A DNA stretch of 11,910 nt. It comes from Actinomycetota bacterium (GTDB taxonomy: Bacteria > Actinomycetota > Humimicrobiia > Humimicrobiales > Humimicrobiaceae). The notes under the pieces are model-generated. The model had not been told where the DNA came from and ran no database searches. It saw only the letters and a program-made list of their open reading frames with translations. The DNA lies in the NCBI GenBank assembly GCA_028697935.1, contig JAQVEM010000033.1, forward strand, positions 1-11,910, written 5' to 3'. Shown one piece after another: positions 6,679 through 11,910 of this stretch (position 1 is its first letter; every line of letters begins with the position of its first letter). Both the position numbers and the translations under genes were made by a program.

Positions 6679-7238
6679 TTTTTCTCCATCTTAATAATCA
6701 TAAACCACAGAGATGATACAAATAATGAAGCAAGCAGAATTAATATTACCATTCCATAATCATTAGAAATTTGTTTGCTTATATCACTCAGTGCTGGAAT
6801 AAAAATACCCTCACCGGTTGCTGCTTCACTTAAATGACCGGTTAAATCTGATGAATAACTATACAAATAGCCATACACAAAATATCCGATAACCAGACAA
6901 AGTACAAACATCGAAACTATTATTATAATTTCCTTCTTCCTGGAACTTTTTGGTTCTTCAACTAAGCCAGCCTGTTTATTATTCCCAAAAAACTCCCCCC
7001 GGAAAACAAGCAGGTATAACAGCACAAAAAAGAATAAAATTATAATCCCGACTAAAAAAAATATAATACTCGAGTAATACCCAAAATAAAAAAGCCCACC
7101 GGACAAAAATGAAAAGAATACAAGCATTAACTTCTTTCTCTTACTTATTGTAAAAAAGGAGAGCAAACCACATATAAGTAATCCCACAACACTTATATAA
7201 TTTATTATTGTTATTATTAATTGACTTCCAAATGACAT
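6675..7238 (-). CDS. nuoJ: NuoJ-like membrane subunit
   Basis: A 187-residue protein with about five membrane segments (5-28, 37-55, 58-80, 105-125, 160-182), as in NuoJ. The third segment, FFLVGIIILFFFVLLYLLV (60-78), corresponds to the conserved 'VYVGAIxVLFLFVIMLL' helix that forms the pi-bulge in complex I. The Gly is kept (G64) but the preceding Tyr is Leu (L62). In the family this subunit helps link the quinone chamber to the antiporter arm. The loop at about 82-103 carries a charged KSSRKK stretch. It begins 7 bp after the nuoI stop and its stop overlaps the nuoK start by 4 bp. The sequence is diverged enough that the gene would be hard to name without its neighbours. Confidence 0.7.
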   Translation of the reverse strand: MSFGSQLIITIINYISVVGLLICGLLSFFTISKRKKLMLVFFSFLSGGLFYFGYYSSIIFFLVGIIILFFFVLLYLLVFRGEFFGNNKQAGLVEEPKSSRKKEIIIIVSMFVLCLVIGYFVYGYLYSYSSDLTGHLSEAATGEGIFIPALSDISKQISNDYGMVILILLASLFVSSLWFMIIKMEKK

Positions 7239-7245
7239 AATTCTT

Positions 7246-7668
7246 TTACCAGAAATCCCCCGTCACACCTGACGGTTTTATTAATTCGCTTTTACTCAAT
7301 CTTAAATTTTTCCTTCTATCTTCTGCCAGTTGATATCGATAAGACATTTCTATTGCTTTGATTTCACAAAAATCAACACAGTTCCCACAAAAAATACATT
7401 TATTAAGGTCAATAATAAATTCTTCAAGAACTATTCTGTTATTTTCTCCTGCTACCTTATTAATCTCTATGCAATCGACCGGACAAATTTCACTGCATCT
7501 ACCGCACCCATTACAAATAATATCAAGCGAATCGGGATCTAACTTTAAATGTACGACCCCTCTGCTACCCTCAGGGATTATTATTCTTTCTTTAGGGTAA
7601 ACAACTGTTCTTGGTTTTCTAAAAAGATTCCCAAAGATTATAAAAAAATTTTTTATAAATCTTAACAT
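7246..7668 (-). CDS. nuoI: NuoI-like ferredoxin subunit with two 4Fe-4S clusters
   Basis: The 140-residue protein carries two complete cluster motifs: C52-x2-C55-x2-C58-x3-C62-P and C91-x2-C94-x2-C97-x3-C101. These match clusters N6a and N6b of complex I, which pass electrons toward N2 in NuoB. The Pro that usually follows the last Cys is Glu (C101-E). The start of the protein, MLRFIKNFFIIFGNLFRKP, resembles the amphipathic N-terminal helix that packs NuoI on the membrane arm, and RIIIPEGSRG resembles the following NuoI loop. This is one of the best conserved subunits of the operon, so electron transfer is likely to be kept. The ATG follows a weak AAAG 41 bp after nuoH. No NuoE, NuoF or NuoG gene is nearby, so the electron donor would be ferredoxin or an unknown protein (inference). 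Confidence 0.88.
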   Translation of the reverse strand: MLRFIKNFFIIFGNLFRKPRTVVYPKERIIIPEGSRGVVHLKLDPDSLDIICNGCGRCSEICPVDCIEINKVAGENNRIVLEEFIIDLNKCIFCGNCVDFCEIKAIEMSYRYQLAEDRRKNLRLSKSELIKPSGVTGDFW

Positions 7669-7709
7669 CTTTATAAATAATCAATAAAAATAATAAAAAT
7701 CAAATACTA

Positions 7710-8645
7710 TTAAATAAAATTATAAATATCTCTTAATATAAAAAAGCTAAAGGTAACTATAAAATTGACAAGTGAAACAGGAATTAAAATCCTAAAGTTA
7801 ATTTTTATAAGCATTTTATAATTATCAATTCTAATGATAATTCTGTCCACTAATAATAATATGAAAAACATCAAATAAAATTTTAAGGCAAGCATTATTT
7901 CGCCCCTTATTATATACATGTTTTGCCAGCCCCCGAGATAAATCAGGGCCATTATTATAATCAGGAAAAAAATAATCATATAAACAGAAATTTTTTCAAT
8001 TACTTTATCCAGGCCTTTCCCTTCTCTACCTATACCTGTTCCTTCTGATAGGTAACCTTTTCTGCTTACACCAAGAAGCCTGAATTGAAGCGATGTTGAA
8101 GCAAAAAATGTTAAAAAACCAAGAGGCTGCATTATTATATTCCAGTATCTGTATTGAGAGTTAACAATTTCTTTTAAACTTGTTGTCTTATTAATAAGGA
8201 CAATACTTATAACACTCAGTAGCACCGGTATTACAAAAGTAATCAATATTAATAATTTCTTTGTATTTTCGCTAAAGATTTTTCTATATGAAGACTCTGA
8301 TAGATTAAAAATTAATGCAACTATAAGAAATAAATAAAAAGAAATTGAAATTATTAGACTATAATCATTTTCAACCAGCACCAGATTTGATGATAAAGGA
8401 ACTGCGCTCCATATAAGAAAAGAAAGCAGAAAGATAAAAACTGTCCATATGCTTATTTTTCTATCATTGGATAAAATTTTTAAAAACCTGATCATGGGAA
8501 ATCCTATACTTACTTCCTTATTTATCCTGTAACCCCTCCTCAGCTCCATACGTGAGGTAAGCTTATTGCTAAAATATTCACATATATATAAATTTAATCC
8601 TGATAGTAGCAAAATAAGAAAAATCTTTTTTAATATATTCAGCAT
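7710..8645 (-). CDS. nuoH: NuoH-like membrane subunit with the acidic quinone-chamber loop replaced
   Basis: The 311-residue protein has about eight membrane segments and is close to the size of NuoH. SLKEIV (156-161), QPLGF (173-177) and YLGGW (236-240) fall in the same order as in NuoH. An N-terminal stretch, LRRGYRIN...SIGFPMIRFLKIL, follows the spacing of the canonical 'Q-x-R-x-GPN...GLLQPLADxxKLL' region. The hallmark loop 'AExxRxPFDLPExExELVxGYxTEYSG' is replaced by SLQFRLLGVSRKGYLSEG and what follows. By alignment its first Glu is L186, PFDLPE reads L-G-V-S-R-K, and only R189, G204, E208 and G211 remain. In complex I this loop lines the quinone cavity and feeds protons to the pump. The ribosome binding site (GGAG) lies inside the end of nuoCD, and the ATG is 6 bp after its stop. 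Confidence 0.72.
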   Translation of the reverse strand: MLNILKKIFLILLLSGLNLYICEYFSNKLTSRMELRRGYRINKEVSIGFPMIRFLKILSNDRKISIWTVFIFLLSFLIWSAVPLSSNLVLVENDYSLIISISFYLFLIVALIFNLSESSYRKIFSENTKKLLILITFVIPVLLSVISIVLINKTTSLKEIVNSQYRYWNIIMQPLGFLTFFASTSLQFRLLGVSRKGYLSEGTGIGREGKGLDKVIEKISVYMIIFFLIIIMALIYLGGWQNMYIIRGEIMLALKFYLMFFILLLVDRIIIRIDNYKMLIKINFRILIPVSLVNFIVTFSFFILRDIYNFI

Positions 8646-8651
8646 GGCCAG

Positions 8652-10166
8652 TTAATACTCCGTTTTATATTGTGCGCTCATTATTTCCCCCGGGCTTATA
8701 TCAAGACTCATTAAAATCAGATCAATATCTTCTAAACTTTCTCCTTTAATTATTTCTTCCCCCATAATAAGACTATTCACAGAAGGACCTTTTATAACCA
8801 GGGAATCTATATTCCTTTCTCCAACTTCCATATAAATTTTAAAAATACCATGGGGACACTCAATATCCTGTGAAATTACTCCTGGCTGGAACTCCAGATG
8901 GGGTAAATTTATTTTTTTTATATAATCTCCTTCTGGAAAGTTATTGATAATTTGATTTACCAGCTTCAAAGATTGGAAAATTTCACGAAATCTAATAATT
9001 ACCCTCTCGAGACAATCCCCTTCTCTTCCTACCGGGGTTGTAAATGACAGGTCCCTGTAAGAAATAAAATCATTATCTTTTCTTAGATCATTTCTTACAC
9101 CAGATGCTCTCAGGTTTGGACCGGTTACACCATATTCCAGTGCAATATTTTTAGAAATTATTCCAATATTTTCTAACCTCTCAATTATCAGAAAGTCGTC
9201 CATCATAATTTTTTCAATCCTTCTTATATTTTCAAATAAAAGCGGCAGGTTTTTTCTGATATCAGATAGAGTTTCCTCCTCTATGTTTCTCTTAACCCCT
9301 CCTATTCGTATAAAATTTGGGACAACTCTGGAACCGGTAATTGTTTCTATAAGCCCGAGTATTCTTTCTCTCTCCAGGTGACACATGCTGTAACCTATAT
9401 CATATTGAAGAATATTGCAGATATTTAGAATAAAATACAAATGATTTGATATTCTAAATAATTCACAGAGGAGCATCCTGATATACTGGGCCCTCCTGGT
9501 CAGTTTCAACTTGAGTAGTTCTTCTATAGCACTGCAGAGGCAGAGTTCTGGAAATATACCGGCTTTCCAATCAAATCTACTTATAATGGCTATAAGATTA
9601 TAAATTTTCATATCCCTATAAAATTCATAATCTAAAACTTTACTCACACATGTATCAATCCATGCTTCTTTAACTTTATCTTCGTCAGCATAAATATCAA
9701 TATCAAAACAATCCAGACCATCGAGAATTCCAGGTGGAATTTCGATATTAAAATCACACCCGGCTATCCTGCTGACTCCTTTATAAAATGCTGCCGCTTT
9801 ATAGAATTCCCCCAGAATATCTGCGGTCTCAATATAGCTGGTTTCTATGTCATCACTTTGCATCTTCATTTTTAACAGTACAGACAGGTCATTATAAGCT
9901 GACCTGAGATTTACCAGTAAAAAATTTCTTTTATTGCTTTTACATGTGTTCATACCCCCAAAAATATTTGCCCTTAGCCGGGGGTTTTCTTTCAATTCTT
10001 TCACAACGACATAAAGATTTTCCGGAGGGAGCTCTATTAACAAATCAAAGCCCGTACTGGTAATGCGGTCTACTTTATCTTTGAGGATGAATTCCAGATC
10101 ACTCTTTAACTCTTCTCTGAATACCATACCAGGTAGAGGGTATGTTTTATTGTTTATATCATTCAT
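8652..10166 (-). CDS. nuoCD: NuoCD-like fusion: diverged NuoC part with NuoD (49-kDa-type) core
   Basis: The 504-residue protein has a poorly conserved N-terminal third at the NuoC position (about 1-135), without the ERE-x-Y-D-M-F-G-I motif. A clear NuoD core follows: RAQYIRMLLCELFRISNHL (225-243), RERILGLIETITGSR (266-280), IRIGGV (286-291), TGPNLRASGV (348-357) and PVGREGDCLER (378-388). No C-x-x-C pairs occur at the places expected for a nickel-iron site, so this is not a hydrogenase large subunit. The quinone pocket is changed. The G-P-Q-H-P-x-T-H-G loop is missing, no His occurs in residues 1-241, and the quinone-site Tyr (Y87 of Thermus Nqo4, in RMDY) is W200 in RFDW. The C-terminal D-P-V-M-G-x-V-D-R is replaced. 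AAGGA sits 9 nt before the ATG. The 121-bp gap to nuoB is the widest in the operon. Confidence 0.85.
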   Translation of the reverse strand: MNDINNKTYPLPGMVFREELKSDLEFILKDKVDRITSTGFDLLIELPPENLYVVVKELKENPRLRANIFGGMNTCKSNKRNFLLVNLRSAYNDLSVLLKMKMQSDDIETSYIETADILGEFYKAAAFYKGVSRIAGCDFNIEIPPGILDGLDCFDIDIYADEDKVKEAWIDTCVSKVLDYEFYRDMKIYNLIAIISRFDWKAGIFPELCLCSAIEELLKLKLTRRAQYIRMLLCELFRISNHLYFILNICNILQYDIGYSMCHLERERILGLIETITGSRVVPNFIRIGGVKRNIEEETLSDIRKNLPLLFENIRRIEKIMMDDFLIIERLENIGIISKNIALEYGVTGPNLRASGVRNDLRKDNDFISYRDLSFTTPVGREGDCLERVIIRFREIFQSLKLVNQIINNFPEGDYIKKINLPHLEFQPGVISQDIECPHGIFKIYMEVGERNIDSLVIKGPSVNSLIMGEEIIKGESLEDIDLILMSLDISPGEIMSAQYKTEY

Positions 10167-10287
10167 AAAATAAAATCCTTAAACTCAAATATCAATTTTT
10201 ACTGTTTTTTTATTACTTGCTCTTTTAATAGTTTATTATTATACTTATAATCCTTTTTTCTAATACTCATTCCACATTATACTGTCT

Positions 10288-10683
10288 TTAACTTTCGTTC
10301 ATAATCCTCAAAACTGCATATATAAATGCTTCTGGCCTCGGTGGGCACCCCGGGACATACATATATATTTTTACAGTACTTCTAAGCCAGGCAAGCAATT
10401 TACTATTCTTACTGAATAGATTCTTATTTAAAACACAGGTACCAACTGCGATTACACCTCTCGGGTTACTCATTCTTTCATAAATATTCAAAACTCTTAT
10501 TATACCTTCTTTATTATAAAATCCCTGAACAACCAGTAAATCAGCATCCTCCGGCGTATTAACAAAATTTATACAAAATCTCTGGATATCATATAAAGCA
10601 CCCTGCACCGCAAATATATCCTGTTTGCAGCAGCCATATCCTGTAACCAGCAGGTTTAAATTACTTTTAAAAATAGCAGACAC
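10288..10683 (-). CDS. nuoB: NuoB-like subunit with complete N2 cluster ligands
   Basis: The 131-residue protein keeps all four cysteines that bind cluster N2 in complex I: the tandem C18-C19 (YGCC), C83 (VGTC) and C113 (VPGCPPRPEA). PEDADLLVVQG (44-54) corresponds to the canonical 'ADLMIVAGT', and PGCPPRPEA is the strongest family signature. The Ser-Gly-Gly after the third Cys is replaced by L-N-K (85-87). NuoB sits at the base of the hydrophilic arm and normally hands electrons to quinone at the NuoD interface. The N-terminus is short and lacks the long extension found in many homologues. The start is a GTG at 10681-10683, chosen because AGGAG lies 8 nt upstream; no ATG is as well placed. 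The stop of nuoA overlaps that ribosome binding site. Confidence 0.88.
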   Translation of the reverse strand: MSAIFKSNLNLLVTGYGCCKQDIFAVQGALYDIQRFCINFVNTPEDADLLVVQGFYNKEGIIRVLNIYERMSNPRGVIAVGTCVLNKNLFSKNSKLLAWLRSTVKIYMYVPGCPPRPEAFIYAVLRIMNES

Positions 10684-10691
10684 CCTTTTAT

Positions 10692-10696
10692 CTCCT
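10692..10696 (-). promoter_or_regulatory. Ribosome binding site fixing the nuoB GTG start
   Basis: AGGAG on the minus strand, 8 nt before the GTG at 10681-10683. It overlaps the TAG stop of the nuoA-like gene by two bases, so translation of the two genes is probably coupled. Confidence 0.75.
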
Positions 10697-11096
10697 AACT
10701 GATAATTTTTGACCTGATGATATATATTGTAATAAATATTAGACCAACTATTATTCCAATAATTAAAAATAAGTTTAAGCTTATTGAAGGATTGATGCTA
10801 AAATTATAAACACAGAAAATAAGTAACGTAAATAAAACTATTATTGTGAATATTATTCCGAGAATAAAAATATTCTTTCGCTGGTTGGGGTCCTCTCTGT
10901 AATCTGGTATTATATTACGTTCTTCTATCCTGAAAATTTCTTCCCTTATTTCTATATTTTTAGAATCATAACCGGCTTTACGTCTTAAAAGCCCCGATAG
11001 AAGATATATAAGACCGAATATAAATGCTAAAACAATTATAAAAATTAATAAAGCTATAATGTTATTAATATAGGCTGCAATAGATTCTTCTGGCAT
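10695..11096 (-). CDS. nuoA: NuoA-like three-helix membrane protein, first gene of the operon
   Basis: A 133-residue protein with three membrane segments (about 9-36, 75-96, 103-128) and a charged loop of about 35 residues after the first, the topology of NuoA. Position directly before nuoB also fits nuoA. The family hallmarks are not visible: there is no E-C-G in the loop, and the 'RFxxxFYxxAxxFxxFDxE' helix is replaced by an uncharged one. No acidic residue occurs after D69. NuoA normally contributes acidic residues near the quinone chamber and anchors the NuoH loop. The name therefore rests on topology and gene order; an unrelated three-helix protein substituting for NuoA cannot be excluded. 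AGGAA precedes the ATG by 8 nt. The C-terminal residues are strongly hydrophobic. Confidence 0.5.
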   Translation of the reverse strand: MPEESIAAYINNIIALLIFIIVLAFIFGLIYLLSGLLRRKAGYDSKNIEIREEIFRIEERNIIPDYREDPNQRKNIFILGIIFTIIVLFTLLIFCVYNFSINPSISLNLFLIIGIIVGLIFITIYIIRSKIIS

Positions 11097-11297
11097 TATT
11101 ATTTCCTATTTATGTACTTTTCAATTTATTTTTGAGTTTAAACTTTACCACAATTATAATGTCACTTCAATTAATAAAATGAACGTAATTGTATAAAATT
11201 GCTAATAATTTTTAAATTTTAATTGTTTTGACCGTAACCATGTCACCATACCCAGGTTATAAATCATCATATATTATACTGTATGGTCTTTTCTGAG

Positions 11298-11317
11298 TAA
11301 TGCAGTAATAATGCAGT
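11298..11317. repeat. Tandem 9-bp direct repeat, 11-bp period
   Basis: TAATGCAGT occurs at 11298-11306 and again, identically, at 11309-11317, separated by AA. The 11-bp period would place two protein contacts on one face of the helix. It lies at about the transcription start of the candidate operon promoter, a natural place for a repressor to act. Confidence 0.5.
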
Positions 11318-11324
11318 GTTGTGT

Positions 11325-11354
11325 ATTATAGTGTATATTAAATTAATATAGCAA
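11325..11354 (-). promoter_or_regulatory. Candidate promoter of the complex I-like operon
   Basis: On the minus strand TTGCTA (11349-11354) and a perfect TATAAT (11325-11330) are separated by 18 nt. Transcription would start near 11318, leaving a leader of about 220 nt before the nuoA-like gene. The -35 matches four of six bases, and the region is AT-rich, so this is tentative. Confidence 0.35.
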
Positions 11355-11409
11355 TAACATAATATTTAAATCAATACAATAAAAGTAAATAGAGTAATTC
11401 CAGCCAGTT

Positions 11410-11910
11410 TTAGCCCAGCAATACCTCTACCAGGTGAGTTTTACTATCATTAAAAATAGGGATTATATTACCAGTTATTTCCCTGCCATCTACCATGATT
11501 TTCAATATCCCTCTATTAACATCATCGGGGTTTTTTACTTCTATATTATATGTTGAATTCCTAAATCTGCGGATGACCCTGTAACTATTCCATTTTTTTG
11601 GGATACAGGGATTAATTTCAAGACCTTGATAACCCGGTCTTATACCCAGAATAAATTTTATTCCTGCCTGGTACATCCATGATGCTGCTCCTGTAAGCCA
11701 GCTATTTCTCCCGAGACCAAATTGAGGGTGTTCATCACTCAGTATGTTCTGAGCATAAACATAAGGTTCGCACTCGTATTCATCTATAATATCATTTTTA
11801 GCAGCCGGATTTATCTGATTATAATATTCATACGCACGGTCCCCGTTTCCCATTATGGTCTCTGCAATTACTACCCATGGATTTGTATGAAGAAATATAC
11901 CACCATTTTC
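11410..11910 (-). CDS. GH94 glycoside phosphorylase (cellobiose phosphorylase-like), C-terminal end (partial)
   Basis: The frame is open from the right edge to the TAA at 11410-11412, giving the last 166 residues; the gene starts outside the window. The beginning ENGGIF-x-HTNPWVVIAET followed by MGNGDRA, then SWLTGAASWMYQ, ILGIRPGYQGLEINPCIP and the RxFRNSTYxIxVxNP block, are characteristic of the GH94 catalytic barrel and C-terminal beta-sandwich. GH94 enzymes split beta-linked disaccharides or oligosaccharides with inorganic phosphate in the cytoplasm, saving ATP, which suits an anaerobe living on cellulose or similar polymers. Family substrates include cellobiose, cellodextrin and chitobiose; this fragment does not decide among them. 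It lies on the same strand as the complex I-like operon but 313 bp upstream of it, with a candidate promoter between, so co-transcription is not implied. Confidence 0.9.
   Translation of the reverse strand, partial: ENGGIFLHTNPWVVIAETIMGNGDRAYEYYNQINPAAKNDIIDEYECEPYVYAQNILSDEHPQFGLGRNSWLTGAASWMYQAGIKFILGIRPGYQGLEINPCIPKKWNSYRVIRRFRNSTYNIEVKNPDDVNRGILKIMVDGREITGNIIPIFNDSKTHLVEVLLG

Larger units (their letters stand above)
11097..11409. other. 313-bp leader and promoter region of the complex I-like operon
   Basis: No gene is supported here. The gap lies between the GH94 stop and the nuoA-like start, both on the minus strand. It holds a candidate minus-strand promoter (11325-11354), a tandem 9-bp direct repeat (11298-11317), and an inverted repeat ACCATAC/GTATGGT (11245-11251 with 11281-11287) that could form a stem with a 29-nt loop in the leader. 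A second TATAAT on the minus strand (11273-11278) lacks a good -35. No GC-rich terminator for the GH94 gene is visible. Confidence 0.5.

Noticed and set aside
10199..10270. Minus-strand 23-codon, lysine-rich open frame (begins MSIRKK) in the 121-bp gap between nuoB and nuoCD.
   Set aside because: No properly spaced ribosome binding site, and short lysine-rich frames are expected by chance in DNA this AT-rich. Conservation in related operons would be needed.
8652..10683. Alternative reading of the NuoB/NuoCD pair as small and large subunits of a membrane-bound nickel-iron hydrogenase.
   Set aside because: The large subunit lacks both C-x-x-C pairs that bind nickel, and its core motifs (RAQYIR, TGPNLRASG) are of the NuoD type.
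11211..11270. Minus-strand 20-codon frame (with stop) in the leader before the nuoA-like gene, encoding a peptide with MVTWLRSKQ.
   Set aside because: No ribosome binding site and no recognisable family. It might be a leader peptide or a remnant, but nothing in the sequence supports either.

Overview
The window is AT-rich and gene-dense, with short intergenic gaps and Shine-Dalgarno-type starts. A ribE-ribBA-ribH riboflavin cluster, a CwlO/PcsB-like coiled-coil 3D-domain wall protein, a DUF1287 protein and a GH94 sugar phosphorylase together suggest a low-GC, anaerobic, Firmicutes-like, polysaccharide-using bacterium. A Halanaerobiales-type organism would fit, but this is an inference and no marker in the window settles it.

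Layout. On the plus strand, 1-1892 holds the end of ribE (riboflavin synthase), ribBA and ribH. A promoter-like site follows, then a family 4-type uracil-DNA glycosylase homologue (2027-2659). Everything after that is on the minus strand. A secreted coiled-coil/3D-domain protein (2679-3689) meets the UDG homologue tail to tail. A 340-bp gap separates it from a nine-gene operon that reads right to left: nuoA-like, nuoB, nuoCD, nuoH-like, nuoI, nuoJ-like, nuoK-like, one nuoL/M/N-like antiporter subunit, and a DUF1287 protein (11096 down to 4030). Upstream of it, and cut by the right edge, is the 3' end of a GH94 phosphorylase gene.

The main observation is the operon. Gene order and recognisable domains identify it as a complex I relative. 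It lacks nuoE, nuoF and nuoG and has one antiporter-like subunit where three are usual. All twelve cluster cysteines of NuoB (N2) and NuoI (two 4Fe-4S) are kept. The residues that normally do quinone chemistry and proton pumping are missing across several subunits: the NuoD quinone-site His and Tyr, the NuoH acidic loop, both NuoK membrane Glu, the NuoA membrane acids, and the TM5 Glu and TM7 Lys of the antiporter subunit. The reading frames are intact. This looks like an electron wire in a membrane scaffold without the normal coupling machinery, a candidate for an undescribed derived complex.

Three neighbouring proteins also keep their fold signature but lose their catalytic residues: the DHBP-synthase half of RibBA, the UDG homologue and the DUF1287 protein. 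These calls rest on motif comparison from memory of the families; no alignment or search was run.
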